Positions 17,838 to 27,522 of a stretch of DNA of 64,000 nt are shown here, piece by piece. The DNA comes from Accumulibacter sp. (GTDB lineage Bacteria > Pseudomonadota > Gammaproteobacteria > Burkholderiales > Rhodocyclaceae), in NCBI RefSeq assembly GCF_029255125.1, contig NZ_JAPUVR010000085.1, positions 186,001 through 250,000 of the forward strand, given 5' to 3'. The notes below the pieces were generated by a model. It saw only the letters and a program-made list of their open reading frames with translations, had not been told where the DNA came from and ran no database searches. How positions within the stretch are numbered: the first letter of the stretch is position 1; each line of letters opens with the position of its first letter. Both the position numbers and the translations under genes were made by a program.

Positions 17838-19433
17838 ATGGCTCTTTGTTTCGACGTCCTCATCATAGGCAGCGGTCTGGCGGGTCAAGCCGCCGCGCTC
17901 CGACTGGCGCGCACGCACAGCGTAGCGCTGATCAGCAAGCGCACCGTCGAGGACAGTGCATCGAGCTGGGCACAGGGCGGGATCGCCGCCGTGCTCGACA
18001 ACCGCGATTCGATCGAAGCGCACATTCGGGACACCATCGCGGCGGGTGCCCACCTCAATGATGCACGTGCGACGCGCTTCGTCATCGAAAATGGTCGTCG
18101 TGCCGTCGAGTGGCTGATTGAACAAGGCGTCCCCTTCACCCGCCACGAGGCGGGCTACCACCTGACACGCGAGGGCGGACACAGCGCCCGGCGGGTTATC
18201 CACGTCGCCGACACTACCGGCCTGGCAGTGCAGAATACGCTGACCGGGCAACTTCGCCAGCAATCCAGGATCACCGTCCTCGAGCACCACATCGCCATCG
18301 ACCTGATCACCGGCGGCAAACTCGGCTTGAGCGTAGACCGCTGCTACGGCGCCTACGTACTCGACAGCCGCAGTGGCGAGGTCTTGACGATCGGCGCGCG
18401 CCACACGCTGATCGCCACTGGCGGAGCCGGCAAGGTCTATCTCTACACGACGAACCCCGATACCTCGACCGGGGACGGCATCGCAATGGCATGGCGTGCC
18501 GGCTGCCGGGTCGCGAACATGGAATTCATCCAGTTCCACCCGACCTGCCTGTACCACCCGCAAGCAAAATCCTTCCTGATCTCGGAAGCAGTACGCGGCG
18601 AGGGCGGCTTGCTGCTACTGCCGGATGGCAGCCGCTTCATGCCCTGGCACGACGAACGAGCCGAGTTGGCACCGCGCGATGTGGTCGCACGCGCGATCGA
18701 CTTCGAAATGAAGAAGCGCGGTCTCGACTGTGTCTACCTCGACATCTCGCACAAGCCGGCCGCCTTCCTGAGCGAGCATTTCCCGAATATCCTGGCACGT
18801 TGTCTCGAGCTTGGTATCGACATCACTCGGCAGCCGATACCCGTCGTCCCGGCAGCGCATTACACCTGCGGTGGGGTGATGACCGACTTGCGCGCACGCA
18901 CCGAAATCGCCGGCCTGTACGTCGCCGGGGAAGCCTCATGCACCGGCTTGCACGGGGCAAACCGGCTGGCCAGCAATTCCCTCCTCGAATGCCTGGTCTT
19001 CGCCGAGGCAGCGGCGAAGGACATCGTCGAACAGCCCGCCGGCGAGCTACCCGAGTTGCCGGCGTGGGACGCCAGTCGGGTCAGTGATCCGGACGAAGAG
19101 ATCGTCATCTCGCACAACTGGGACGAACTGCGCCGCTTCATGTGGGACTATGTCGGCATCGTTCGTACGACCAAACGCCTGCAGCGCGCGAAGAACCGGA
19201 TTCGCCTGCTCGTCCGCGAAATCGACGACTTTTACTCGCACTTCCGCGTCAGTCACGACCTGATCGAGTTGCGCAACCTCGTCGTTACTGCCGACCTGAT
19301 CATCCGCTGCGCGCTCAAACGCCGCGAGAGCCGCGGTCTGCATTTCAGCCGCAACTACCCGGAAAGCGATGCACGAGCGCGTAATACCGTGCTCAAGCGA
19401 CCGCGGCCGACCGCCCTGAGGCGCCCGCGCTGA
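17838..19433 (+). CDS. nadB: L-aspartate oxidase
   Basis: FAD enzyme that oxidises L-aspartate to iminoaspartate, the first step of NAD synthesis. The 531-residue protein has the dinucleotide fold VLIIGSGLAGQAAALRLA at the N-terminus, SSWAQGGIAA, the active-site regions MEFIQFHPTCLYHP and SEAVRGEGGLLL, and VAGEASCTGLHGANRLASNS near residue 375, all typical of NadB as opposed to succinate dehydrogenase. The ATG at 17838 is chosen; a TTG seven codons earlier lies at the predicted transcription start. nadA and nadC are not in the window. Its 3' end overlaps ygfX on the other strand by 41 bases. Confidence 0.97.
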   Translation: MALCFDVLIIGSGLAGQAAALRLARTHSVALISKRTVEDSASSWAQGGIAAVLDNRDSIEAHIRDTIAAGAHLNDARATRFVIENGRRAVEWLIEQGVPFTRHEAGYHLTREGGHSARRVIHVADTTGLAVQNTLTGQLRQQSRITVLEHHIAIDLITGGKLGLSVDRCYGAYVLDSRSGEVLTIGARHTLIATGGAGKVYLYTTNPDTSTGDGIAMAWRAGCRVANMEFIQFHPTCLYHPQAKSFLISEAVRGEGGLLLLPDGSRFMPWHDERAELAPRDVVARAIDFEMKKRGLDCVYLDISHKPAAFLSEHFPNILARCLELGIDITRQPIPVVPAAHYTCGGVMTDLRARTEIAGLYVAGEASCTGLHGANRLASNSLLECLVFAEAAAKDIVEQPAGELPELPAWDASRVSDPDEEIVISHNWDELRRFMWDYVGIVRTTKRLQRAKNRIRLLVREIDDFYSHFRVSHDLIELRNLVVTADLIIRCALKRRESRGLHFSRNYPESDARARNTVLKRPRPTALRRPR

Positions 19434-19848
19434 CCCGCCACCGTAGCCAGAGGCGTAGCAGCCGGAATTGCTCGCGGCGCATGCTGTCTGCCGCCAGCGC
19501 GAGGCTGTAACGCTCGCCGGCCGCCTCTGCTTCGTCTGCCGACGCACGCAGGACAACAAGCTGAGCGAAAACCGCCGTGCCTGGGTGCACGGCGCAACAC
19601 TGCCGACTACCGTCGGCGAACGACAATGCGAGGTCGCCACGCTCGCCCAAATGAAGCGCAACAACCGGCGACCGGCGGCTAGAGCGCCACAAGGAAAAGG
19701 CGGCGAGGCTGACCACCAGCATGCGCGCCGCCAACGGCCAGGGAAGCAGCAGGAGTGAGCCACCTGCGGCGACTGCATGTAGCGTAACGAGGACGACCAG
19801 CATCAAACGCGAGCGACACAGCTCGATATGGATCGGGAACGCCAGCAT
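19393..19848 (-). CDS. YgfX-family small membrane protein
   Basis: A 151-residue protein with two adjacent membrane helices near the N-terminus (MLVVLVTLHAVAAGGSLLLL and the AARMLVVSLAAFSLW stretch), then a soluble beta-rich part (LHLGERGDLALSFADGSRQC). The layout and the start MLAFPIHIELCRSR fit YgfX (PF07254). E. coli YgfX was described as CptA, a toxin-like protein affecting cell division, but the partner gene (ygfY/sdhE) is not here. It follows fabF by 17 bases and is probably co-transcribed with the fatty-acid genes, as in related betaproteobacteria. Confidence 0.75.
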   Translation of the reverse strand: MLAFPIHIELCRSRLMLVVLVTLHAVAAGGSLLLLPWPLAARMLVVSLAAFSLWRSSRRSPVVALHLGERGDLALSFADGSRQCCAVHPGTAVFAQLVVLRASADEAEAAGERYSLALAADSMRREQFRLLRLWLRWRVSAGASGRSAAVA

Positions 19849-19865
19849 GCGCCCGTTTCGTTCTT

Positions 19866-21104
19866 CTATATCCGTCGAAAAGCGACGGTCGCGTTGGTCC
19901 CGCCAAAGCCGAAGGAATTTGAAATCGCCGCCTCGATCTTCATTTCGCGCGCAACGTTGGCGCAATAGTCAAGATCGCACGACTCGTCCTGATTGAAAAT
20001 GTTGATCGTTGGCGGCGAAACCTGATGGTAAATCGCCAGCACGGTAAACAGCGCCTCGACACCGCCGGCCGCACCGAGCAGGTGACCCGTCATCGACTTC
20101 GTCGAGTTGATGACCAGGTTTCTCGCCTGGTCGCCGAAAGCGCGTTTGACCGCGATCGTTTCCGCCTTGTCGCCCAGGGGGGTCGATGTGCCGTGCGCAT
20201 TGACGTACTGCACGTCTTGCGGAGCGAGTCCCGCATCGTGCAGCGCATTGCGCATGCAGCGCGCCGCTCCTGCACCGTCCTCGCTCGGCGCGGTCATGTG
20301 AAACGCGTCGGAGCTCATGCCGAAACCGGCCAGTTCGCAGTAGATACGCGCACCGCGCGCTTTGGCGTGCTCGTACTCTTCGAGCACGACGACGCCAGCG
20401 CCCTCGCCAAGGACGAAACCATCACGGTCCCGATCCCACGGGCGGCTGGCCGTTGCCGGGTCGTCGTTGCGCGTCGATAGCGCGCGCGGCGCGCAGAAGC
20501 CCCCGAGGCCGAGTTTCGAGACGCAGCCCTCGGCGCCGCCGGCAATCATGATGTCGGCGTCGCCATGGCTGATCAGGCGGCCGGCGTCACCTATGCTATG
20601 CGTTCCCGTCGCACAAGCGCTGACCAGAGAGAGGTTGGGCCCCTTGTAACCGTACATGATCGATAGGTTGCCCGAGATCATGTTGATGATCGAACCGGGC
20701 ACGAAGAAGGGGGAGATCTTGCGCACCCCCCCGGCGGCAAAATCGTCGCAGGTGCTTTCGATCATCGGCAGTCCGCCGATACCCGAACCGATCGAAAGAC
20801 CTATTCGCTCGGCATTGGGCGGACCGACTTCCAGGCCAGCGTCGCGAATCGCCTGAATACCCGCGGCCATACCATAATGGATGAAAACATCCATCCGGCG
20901 CGCTTCTTTCGGTGACAAATAGGTCCCGATCTCGAAACCCTTCACTTCGCCCGCGATCTGCACCGGAAAGGACGACGCATCGAACCGGGTAATCCGACCG
21001 ATTCCGGAGCGTCCGGCCAAAACGTTTTGCCAGGCCTCCTCGACCGTATTGCCAACCGGTGAGACGATGCCCAAACCGGTGACGACCACTCTTCGACTTG
21101 CCAC
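19866..21104 (-). CDS. fabF: Beta-ketoacyl-ACP synthase II
   Basis: Condensing enzyme of fatty-acid elongation. The thiolase-fold protein has the Cys-His-His triad: [13 protein letters not shown] (nucleophile cysteine), [11 protein letters not shown] and [13 protein letters not shown]. The C-terminal [15 protein letters not shown] is also typical. A GTG at 21104 is the preferred start, since GGAG lies six bases before it and it gives [12 protein letters not shown], 412 residues, matching E. coli FabF; a TTG four codons upstream is possible. It follows acpP after a gap with a small hairpin. Confidence 0.97.
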   Translation of the reverse strand: MASRRVVVTGLGIVSPVGNTVEEAWQNVLAGRSGIGRITRFDASSFPVQIAGEVKGFEIGTYLSPKEARRMDVFIHYGMAAGIQAIRDAGLEVGPPNAERIGLSIGSGIGGLPMIESTCDDFAAGGVRKISPFFVPGSIINMISGNLSIMYGYKGPNLSLVSACATGTHSIGDAGRLISHGDADIMIAGGAEGCVSKLGLGGFCAPRALSTRNDDPATASRPWDRDRDGFVLGEGAGVVVLEEYEHAKARGARIYCELAGFGMSSDAFHMTAPSEDGAGAARCMRNALHDAGLAPQDVQYVNAHGTSTPLGDKAETIAVKRAFGDQARNLVINSTKSMTGHLLGAAGGVEALFTVLAIYHQVSPPTINIFNQDESCDLDYCANVAREMKIEAAISNSFGFGGTNATVAFRRI

Positions 21105-21175
21105 CTTGTGCTCCAAAGGCTAAGGAGATTCGGAAATGAGATCTGCTGTGCACCGCCTGCCGAGCGTCGGATCAT

Positions 21176-21192
21176 GGTTCTGGGGGAGAACC
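21176..21192 (-). terminator. Small hairpin between acpP and fabF
   Basis: GGTTCT (21176-21181) and AGAACC (21187-21192) form a 6-bp stem with a 5-base G-run loop between acpP and fabF. No T tract follows, so this is more likely an RNA-processing or attenuation element that sets the high acpP to fabF ratio than a full terminator. Confidence 0.35.
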
Positions 21193-21233
21193 GCCGGCAG
21201 CACCCGTCGGCAGTACGTGTGCGCGTTATCGCC

Positions 21234-21470
21234 CTATTTCTTGTGAGCCAGAACGTAGTCGATCGCTTGCTGGACCGTGGTGATCTTCTCGGCTTCGTCA
21301 TCTGGAATCTCGCACTCGAACTCCTCTTCCAGAGCCATCACCAATTCGACCGTATCCAGCGAGTCGGCGCCCAGGTCGTCGACGAACGACGACTCGTTCT
21401 TGATGTCTGCTTCATTGACACCAAGCTGTTCAGCGACGATCTTCTTGACACGCTGCTCGATATTTTCCAT
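21234..21470 (-). CDS. acpP: Acyl carrier protein
   Basis: A 78-residue acidic carrier of acyl chains in fatty-acid synthesis. The phosphopantetheine serine is in [18 protein letters not shown] (about residues 34-51). The start [18 protein letters not shown] at 21470 has AAGGAGC upstream; the six-codon longer version is less likely. It lies between fabG and fabF, the usual order. Confidence 0.98.
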   Translation of the reverse strand: MENIEQRVKKIVAEQLGVNEADIKNESSFVDDLGADSLDTVELVMALEEEFECEIPDDEAEKITTVQQAIDYVLAHKK

Positions 21471-21591
21471 CAAAGTGCTCCTTCCCACGGTTCGGGTGTA
21501 AAAGAAAAGTGCGCCATTCTAACAAAATGACCGGAAGTTGCCAGTCGGCACGGCGCCCGAGCCAACCGTCCGGCTTCGCCTGCCGGCGGTT

Positions 21592-22332
21592 TCAGCTCAT
21601 GAACATACCGCCATTGACATGAATCGTCGTGCCGGTAACGTAACTCGCTCCCTGCGAAGCCAGGAAGGCCACCGCCGACGCCACGTCCTCCGGTAAACCA
21701 AGGCGGCCAAGCGGTATGCTGCCCAGGGCTGCGGCCCTTTGCGTCTCGTCGAGCGCACGTGTCATGTCGGTATCGATCAGACCGGGCGCAACGCAATTGA
21801 CGGTAATGTTGCGACTGCCCAGCTCACGCGCCAACGCGCGGCTCATTCCCGCGACGCCCGCCTTGGCGGCGCAGTAATTGGCCTGTCCGCCATTGCCGAT
21901 GTGTCCGACCACTGAAGTCACGTTGATGATGCGGCCGTACCGCGCCTTCATCATGCCGCGCATCACCGCCCGCGACAGCGAGAAGACAGCCTTGAGATCG
22001 GTATCCAGCACCGTATCCCATTCTTCGTCCTTCATGCGCAAGGCCAGGTTGTCGCGCGTGATGCCGGCGTTGTTGACCAGGATCGATACGGCACCCCAGG
22101 CTTTCTGAATCTGGCCAACCAGTGCTTCGACGCGCAGCGCATCGCGCACCTCGAGCAGCTGACCTTCGCCGCGACAGCCGGCAGCCGCCAGATATTCGGA
22201 GATCGCTGCCGCGCCCTCCGCGCTGGTCGCAGTGCCAACGACCGCTGCACCAAGGCGACCCAACTCGAGCGCGATCGCCCGACCGATACCACGTGATGCA
22301 CCCGTGACGAGGGCTGTTTGTCCGCTCAGCAT
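21592..22332 (-). CDS. fabG: 3-oxoacyl-ACP reductase
   Basis: NADPH-dependent reductase of fatty-acid elongation, 246 residues. The short-chain dehydrogenase motifs are complete: TGASRGIGRAIA (cofactor), NNAGITRDNLALRM, the catalytic serine in NVTSVVGHIGNGGQ and YCAAKAG with the Tyr-x-x-x-Lys pair. The C-terminal TGTTIHVNGGMFM is typical of FabG. It follows fabD by six bases. Confidence 0.98.
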   Translation of the reverse strand: MLSGQTALVTGASRGIGRAIALELGRLGAAVVGTATSAEGAAAISEYLAAAGCRGEGQLLEVRDALRVEALVGQIQKAWGAVSILVNNAGITRDNLALRMKDEEWDTVLDTDLKAVFSLSRAVMRGMMKARYGRIINVTSVVGHIGNGGQANYCAAKAGVAGMSRALARELGSRNITVNCVAPGLIDTDMTRALDETQRAAALGSIPLGRLGLPEDVASAVAFLASQGASYVTGTTIHVNGGMFMS

Positions 22333-22338
22333 GACGGC

Positions 22339-23280
22339 TTACTCCAAGTTGGCGACGGCCGCTTCAATCGTCGCCAGGTCGGCCAGCCCGACGCTCTGCA
22401 GCGTCTCGACGCAGCGTTTGCTCAGGCCGGTGAGCACCTTGCCCGGCCCACACTCGGCAACGCTGCCGACACCCATCGCGGCGATCGCCCGAATCGTTTC
22501 GACCCAGCGCACGGGCGAGTACGCCTGGCGAATCAAAGCATCCTTTATCCGCTGCGGGTCCGACTCGACCGCCACGTCTACGTTATTGACGACCGGTATC
22601 CGCGGTACCGCGAAGTCCAGTTCGGCCAGGCGAGCAGCCAGCTTGTCGGCCGCCGGTCGAATCAGCGAGGAGTGGAAAGGCGCTGAAACCGGCAGAAGCA
22701 AGGCGCGCTTGGCGCCGCGCGCCTTGCAGGCTGCACAGGCGCGCTCGACCGCCGCCTTGCTGCCAGCGATTACCGTCTGCCCCGGCCCGTTGAAATTGAC
22801 CGCTTCGACGACGGCATCGCCACCCAGCTCGGCAATCGCCTCGGCACATGCTTCGCCGATCTTGTCGTCGTCGAGCCCAAGAATCGCCGCCATCGCACCC
22901 GCCCCGACGGGCACCGCATCCTGCATCGCGGCAGCGCGCAGGCGAACCAGTTGCACCGCATCGGGAAAAGCAAGGGCACCCGCGGCGACGAGCGCTGAAT
23001 ACTCACCGAGACTATGCCCGGCAACGACCGCCGGCAACCGCCCCCCTTTGTCCAGCCACAGCCGATAAGCCGCAATCCCAGCCGTCAGCATCACCGGCTG
23101 CGTGTTCACGGTATGCGCCAGGGCCTCGGTCGGGCCATCGGCTACCAGTTGCCACAGATCCTGGGCGAGCGCCGCCGACGCCTCGTCGAAGGTCGAGCGG
23201 ACGACCGGCGAATCACCATAGGCCGCCATCATGCCTACCGATTGCGACCCCTGGCCGGGGAAAACGAATGCGAAAGTCAT
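22339..23280 (-). CDS. fabD: Malonyl-CoA:ACP transacylase
   Basis: Moves malonyl groups from CoA to ACP for chain elongation. The 313-residue protein opens with MTFAFVFPGQGSQSVGMM, has the nucleophile GHSLGEYSAL (about residues 88-97) and the catalytic histidine in PVSAPFHSSLIRPA. The ATG at 23280 is chosen over a TTG five codons earlier that would overlap the fabH stop. It lies between fabH and fabG. Confidence 0.98.
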   Translation of the reverse strand: MTFAFVFPGQGSQSVGMMAAYGDSPVVRSTFDEASAALAQDLWQLVADGPTEALAHTVNTQPVMLTAGIAAYRLWLDKGGRLPAVVAGHSLGEYSALVAAGALAFPDAVQLVRLRAAAMQDAVPVGAGAMAAILGLDDDKIGEACAEAIAELGGDAVVEAVNFNGPGQTVIAGSKAAVERACAACKARGAKRALLLPVSAPFHSSLIRPAADKLAARLAELDFAVPRIPVVNNVDVAVESDPQRIKDALIRQAYSPVRWVETIRAIAAMGVGSVAECGPGKVLTGLSKRCVETLQSVGLADLATIEAAVANLE

Positions 23281-23291
23281 GCTTTGTCCTG

Positions 23292-24251
23292 TCAAAAATC
23301 GAGGAGCACAGCGCCCCAGGTGAATCCACCGCCGACGCCTTCAAGCATGATTCTCTGCCCGCTACGTATGCGTCCGGCGCGCACCGCTTCGTCGAGTGCC
23401 AGCGGCACCGAGGCCGCCGACGTATTGCCATGCCGGTCGACGCTGATGACCACCTTGTCGAGCGGAATTCTCATCTTCCGAGCCGTCGCTTCGAGAATAC
23501 GAATGTTCGCCTGATGTGGAATCAGCCAGTCGATCGTCGACGGCGAAACCTCGGCGATCCGACAACACTCGTCGGCAGCCTCGGCCAGAACGCGCACGGC
23601 GAACTTGAAGACCGCTTGCCCATCCATGCGCAGAAAAGGATCGCCGGTCACCACGCCCTTGCAGACGCTGCCCGGTACGGAGAGGATCGCATGGTGCGCG
23701 CCGTCGGCATGCAGCGTACTCGCCAGAATGCCCGGTTTGTCGCTTGCTTCGAGGACGACGGCTCCAGCCCCATCGCCGAAGAGAACGCAGGTCGTCCGGT
23801 CGGACCAGTCGAGAATGTGCGAGAAGACTTCTGCCCCAACCACCAACGCACGGCGATGGCTACCCGAACGGATGAACTTGTCGGCCACCGTCAGCGCATA
23901 GACGAACCCGCTGCACACGGCCTGCACATCAAAAGCGGTTGCGCCCTGATTGCCCAGTTTGGCCTGCAGCAGACAGGCCGTACTGGGAAAAATGAAATCC
24001 GGCGTCGAAGTGGCGACGATGATCAGATCGACATCGACCGCCGCGCAGCCAGCGGCAGCCAATGCCTGGCGGCTGGCGTGCAGCGCGAGATCGCTTGAAG
24101 TCTCGCCGTTCTCAGCCAGATGACGGAATCTGATCCCGGTCCGGCTGGCGATCCACTCGTCGCTGGTGTCGATGCCGCGACGCGCCAGCTCGTCATTGCC
24201 GATCGGCGGGCCAGGCAGATAGCTGCCGATACCAGTAATCTGCGAGTACAT
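23292..24251 (-). CDS. fabH: Beta-ketoacyl-ACP synthase III
   Basis: Starts fatty-acid synthesis by condensing acetyl-CoA with malonyl-ACP. The 319-residue protein has the Cys-His-Asn triad: [32 protein letters not shown] and [16 protein letters not shown]. Its ATG comes one base after the plsX stop codon, so the two genes are tightly coupled. Confidence 0.98.
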   Translation of the reverse strand: MYSQITGIGSYLPGPPIGNDELARRGIDTSDEWIASRTGIRFRHLAENGETSSDLALHASRQALAAAGCAAVDVDLIIVATSTPDFIFPSTACLLQAKLGNQGATAFDVQAVCSGFVYALTVADKFIRSGSHRRALVVGAEVFSHILDWSDRTTCVLFGDGAGAVVLEASDKPGILASTLHADGAHHAILSVPGSVCKGVVTGDPFLRMDGQAVFKFAVRVLAEAADECCRIAEVSPSTIDWLIPHQANIRILEATARKMRIPLDKVVISVDRHGNTSAASVPLALDEAVRAGRIRSGQRIMLEGVGGGFTWGAVLLDF

Positions 24252-24252
24252 G

Positions 24253-25266
24253 TCAAGCGGTCTCCTGAATCGGCTGTTGCGCGGCTATGCGCTCACTGAT
24301 CCGCGCCAGCAATCCGCTTCTCGCTTCCTCGGCAGCCCGCCGCAGGGCGTAGCCAAAGGCAAATGCATCGGCCGAGCCATGGCTCTTGACGACGATTCCG
24401 CGCAGGCCGAGCAGGCTGGCGCCATTGTAACGCCGGTGATCGACGCGGCTCTTGAACCGCTTGACGACCGGCAGCGCAACCAGTGCCGTCAAGCGGCTAA
24501 ACAGATTACGCTTGAACTCCTCGCGCAGGAAGGTGGCGAGCACTTGCGCCAGCCCCTCCGAGGTCTTCAGCGCCACGTTGCCGACGAAGCCGTCACAGAC
24601 GATGACATCGGCCTCGCCCTTGTATACGCCGTCACCTTCTACGTTGCCGACGAAATTCAGCCCGGAACTCGCGAGCAGTTCGGCGGCCCGCTTGACCACA
24701 TCGTTCCCCTTGATTTCTTCCTCGCCGATGTTCAGGATGCCGACGCTCGGCCGGTCGCGGTGCTCGACGGCAGCGACCAGCGAGGCGCCCATGATGCCGA
24801 ACTGCAATAGATGATCCGGGCTGCAGTCGACGTTGGCGCCGAGGTCCAGCAAGTGGGTATGCCCGGTGAGCGTTGGCAGCGCAGCGCAGATCGCCGGTCG
24901 ATCGATTCCCGGCAGCATCTTCAGGACAAAGCGCGAGATCGCCATCAGCGCACCGGTATTGCCCGCCGAAACGCAGGCGTCTGCCTCGCCCTGCTTGACC
25001 AGATCCACCGCCACGCGCATCGAGCAGTCCTTCTTCGTGCGCAAGGCGAGCGACGGCGACTCGTCCATCGCGACCACTTCGCTCGCATGCCGGACGCTCA
25101 CGCGCTCGTCGCTGCATTCACCGAGCAGGGGCCGGATGTCTGCCTGACGGCCAACGAGGATCACGCGAACATCGGCGTCGGTGCGCACCAGCTCGAGCGC
25201 CGCTGGCACGGTGACCTGAGGTCCGTGGTCCCCGCCCATACAGTCGATCGCAACTCTAATGCTCAT
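24253..25266 (-). CDS. plsX: Phosphate acyltransferase PlsX
   Basis: Converts acyl-ACP to acyl-phosphate for phospholipid synthesis with PlsY. The 337-residue protein begins [20 protein letters not shown] and has the hallmark [17 protein letters not shown] and [19 protein letters not shown] regions. The ATG at 25266 is used because it places the conserved start correctly; ten upstream codons lie inside a terminator-like hairpin. It is separated from rpmF by that hairpin. Confidence 0.97.
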   Translation of the reverse strand: MSIRVAIDCMGGDHGPQVTVPAALELVRTDADVRVILVGRQADIRPLLGECSDERVSVRHASEVVAMDESPSLALRTKKDCSMRVAVDLVKQGEADACVSAGNTGALMAISRFVLKMLPGIDRPAICAALPTLTGHTHLLDLGANVDCSPDHLLQFGIMGASLVAAVEHRDRPSVGILNIGEEEIKGNDVVKRAAELLASSGLNFVGNVEGDGVYKGEADVIVCDGFVGNVALKTSEGLAQVLATFLREEFKRNLFSRLTALVALPVVKRFKSRVDHRRYNGASLLGLRGIVVKSHGSADAFAFGYALRRAAEEARSGLLARISERIAAQQPIQETA

Positions 25267-25277
25267 CAGCCGGCAGA

Positions 25278-25323
25278 CAAAACAAAAGGCAGGCAAACCA
25301 CCGCTACCGGAAGTTGCCTGCCT
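25278..25323 (-). terminator. Intrinsic terminator/attenuator between rpmF and plsX
   Basis: On the minus strand AGGCAGGCAA (25314-25323) pairs with TTGCCTGCCT (25287-25296), a perfect 10-bp stem with a 17-base loop, followed at once by TTTTGTTTTG (25278-25287). This has the form of a Rho-independent terminator. It lies 13 bases past the rpmF stop and 12 bases before the plsX ATG, so it should cut most yceD-rpmF transcripts and let only a fraction reach the fab genes. Confidence 0.75.
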
Positions 25324-25335
25324 GGTCAGGAAGAC

Positions 25336-25515
25336 TCACTCGGCACTGCCCTTGAGCACCTTCTTACCGCGATAGAAACCGCTCGGGCTGATATGGTGGC
25401 GCAGATGAACCTCGCCGTTGCTTGGATCGACCGCCAGCGGCAAGCTGTTCAGCGAATCGTGCGAGCGATGCATGCCGCGCTTTGAGGGGGACTTCTTGTT
25501 CTGTTGAACAGCCAT
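25336..25515 (-). CDS. rpmF: 50S ribosomal protein L32
   Basis: A 59-residue ribosomal protein, read directly from the sequence: it starts [20 protein letters not shown], continues with [20 protein letters not shown] and ends [12 protein letters not shown]. It belongs to the zinc-less (C-minus) L32 form, with no cysteines. It lies 24 bases after yceD, the standard yceD-rpmF pair, and is followed by a terminator-like hairpin before plsX. Confidence 0.97.
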   Translation of the reverse strand: MAVQQNKKSPSKRGMHRSHDSLNSLPLAVDPSNGEVHLRHHISPSGFYRGKKVLKGSAE

Positions 25516-25539
25516 GACAAACTCCTGAGATCAAACTCG

Positions 25540-26034
25540 TCAAGCCTGGCGACGGGTGGCCGCCAGGACTGAAAATGGTGACACCTTGCCGGATGCCGCG
25601 TCACTGCCGGCCGGCAGCCGACAACTGTCGTGCCGCGGAACCGTCGGCAACGCAAGAAGAATTTCGTCCTCGATCAATTCCACGACATCCAGCTCTTTCT
25701 GATTGGGCAGGAAGTCCCGTGAATCATCCTCCAGTTCCTCCTGCGTCAGATCATGCTCGTCATCGACGAATTCGAGCAGACTGTGCAGGTCGAGAGGATA
25801 GTCCAGAGCCTCCAGGCAGCGCTGACAGCATAAGGACAAGCTGCCTCCGATGGCGAGCGATAACTGGCTACGCCCATCGCACCCGACATCGCCCTCAACA
25901 TGATAGATCAGCGTGCCGCTGCTTTCGGTCAGCGCGTCGTGCAGTCGGGTCAACGACGAAACCGCGAGGTCGCCGTCCAGCACCCCCCTCTCCCGTCCAA
26001 AAGCCAGAGTGTCAATCAGTACTCGTCGCGACAT
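25540..26034 (-). CDS. yceD: YceD/DUF177 family 23S rRNA accumulation protein
   Basis: A 164-residue acidic protein. The [15 protein letters not shown] motif near residue 70 and the acidic [20 protein letters not shown] segment near 115-134 are the DUF177 signature. YceD homologues affect 23S rRNA accumulation. It is always next to rpmF, as here, and is divergent from the maf gene, the same arrangement as E. coli yceF/yceD. Confidence 0.9.
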   Translation of the reverse strand: MSRRVLIDTLAFGRERGVLDGDLAVSSLTRLHDALTESSGTLIYHVEGDVGCDGRSQLSLAIGGSLSLCCQRCLEALDYPLDLHSLLEFVDDEHDLTQEELEDDSRDFLPNQKELDVVELIEDEILLALPTVPRHDSCRLPAGSDAASGKVSPFSVLAATRRQA

Positions 26035-26166
26035 AAGGCGCGCATGATATTATTTTCGGCTTTTGAAGTCAAAGCGCCTGCTGCGCACCGACCACTTCCG
26101 CGTCGTTGTCCGCTACGTCACCGCTGCCCCCTTCCTCTTTCCCCATGCTGCCCGGCCAAGCGTCCG

Positions 26167-26751
26167 ATGCCCACCCGTCCTATCGTTCTTGCCTCAAGCT
26201 CACCGTATCGGCGGGAACTGCTCGGCCGTCTCGGTCTACCCTTCGTCATCGCCAACCCGGCCATCGACGAAACGCCGCTCGCCGACGAAGCACCTGCGGC
26301 CACCGCCTTGCGGCTGGCCGAGGCGAAAGCGCGAGCGGTGACAGGCGACCACCCAACCGCCTTGATCATCGGGAGCGATCAGGTTGCCTGCCTGGCTGGC
26401 AGGGTTTTCGGCAAACCTGGCACCCACCAGGCGGCAGTCGAGCAACTGCGCGCGCTGCGCGGGCGCAGCGTCAGTTTCATTACCGCCCTTTGTCTGCTCG
26501 ACGCGCCGACCGGCCGCGCGCAGACGCGCAGCGTGACCACGCTGGTGACCTTCCGCGCCCTGTCTGACGACGAGATCGCGCGCTATCTGCAGCGCGAGCA
26601 AGCCTACAACTGCGCTGGCAGCGCGAAATCGGAAGGCTTGGGCATCGCCTTGCTCGAACGAATCGAGGGCGACGATCCGAATGCCTTGATCGGACTGCCG
26701 CTGATCGCACTCTGCGAGCTGCTGCGCAACGAGCGTGTCAGCATCCTCTGA
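26167..26751 (+). CDS. Maf-family nucleotide pyrophosphatase (YceF type)
   Basis: A 194-residue house-cleaning nucleotidase; the YceF branch hydrolyses 7-methyl-GTP. It begins [20 protein letters not shown], has the central [16 protein letters not shown] with the catalytic aspartate, and ends with [20 protein letters not shown], which is typical of the YceF subgroup. The ATG at 26167 gives normal family length, although the frame is open far upstream. It overlaps the following methyltransferase gene by 17 bases. Confidence 0.92.
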   Translation: MPTRPIVLASSSPYRRELLGRLGLPFVIANPAIDETPLADEAPAATALRLAEAKARAVTGDHPTALIIGSDQVACLAGRVFGKPGTHQAAVEQLRALRGRSVSFITALCLLDAPTGRAQTRSVTTLVTFRALSDDEIARYLQREQAYNCAGSAKSEGLGIALLERIEGDDPNALIGLPLIALCELLRNERVSIL

Positions 26752-27499
26752 GCCGGCTTCTGACGTCCCGCTGGTCAGGCAGGACGCGCAGAATCGCGGC
26801 AGGCTGTATCTGATCCCGGTGCCGCTCGGCTCGCCGCTGGGCGTCACTGCGCTGCCGCCAGCGACGCTCGCCTGCGCCCGCCGACTGACCCATTTCGTCG
26901 CTGAAAGCGCGCGCAGCGCACGCGCCTTCCTGAAGATTCTGCCGAGTGACGCCCCGCTGCAACAGATCGCAATCAGTCAGCTCGACGAGCACACGCCGGC
27001 CACGCTGCTCCCCGAGTTGCTCGCGCCTCTGCTCGCCGGTCACGATGTAGGTCTGCTTTCGGAGAGCGGCTGCCCGGCAGTTGCCGACCCGGGCGCGGCG
27101 CTCGTCGCCCTGGCGCATCGCGAGGGAATCCAGGTGGTTCCGCTGGTCGGCCCGTCGTCCATCCTCCTCGCCCTGATGGCTTGCGGACTGGACGGCCAGC
27201 GCTTCGCTTTCCATGGCTACCTGCCGAGCAGCCGGAACGAGCGTGAACAACGACTGCGCGAACTGGAAAAGGAATCGCGCCAACGTCGCCAGACACAGGT
27301 CTTCATCGAAACGCCGTACCGCAATCAACAGCTTCTTGCCTCGCTGCTCGCTGTCTGCGCGCAAGCGACGCGCGTTTGCGTGGCGAGCGATCTGACGCTG
27401 GCGAGCGAGGAGATCACGACGCGCCAAGTCGCCGAGTGGCAGAAGCACGCCCTGCCCGCGATCAATCGCCGCCCGACAGTCTTCCTTCTGCTCGCCTGA
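26735..27499 (+). CDS. RsmI-like tetrapyrrole-methylase-fold SAM methyltransferase
   Basis: A 254-residue SAM-dependent methyltransferase of the RsmI-like class (16S rRNA C1402 2'-O-methylation in RsmI). It has [15 protein letters not shown] at the N-terminus, [34 protein letters not shown] and FIETPYRN. The PTPIGNL and RPTPIVLL-type motifs of true RsmI differ, and the protein is shorter, so it may be the paralogue often found beside maf. It starts with GTG inside the maf gene. Confidence 0.82.
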   Translation: MSASSEPASDVPLVRQDAQNRGRLYLIPVPLGSPLGVTALPPATLACARRLTHFVAESARSARAFLKILPSDAPLQQIAISQLDEHTPATLLPELLAPLLAGHDVGLLSESGCPAVADPGAALVALAHREGIQVVPLVGPSSILLALMACGLDGQRFAFHGYLPSSRNEREQRLRELEKESRQRRQTQVFIETPYRNQQLLASLLAVCAQATRVCVASDLTLASEEITTRQVAEWQKHALPAINRRPTVFLLLA

Positions 27500-27522
27500 G
27501 CGACCCCGCCAATACCGGCAAG

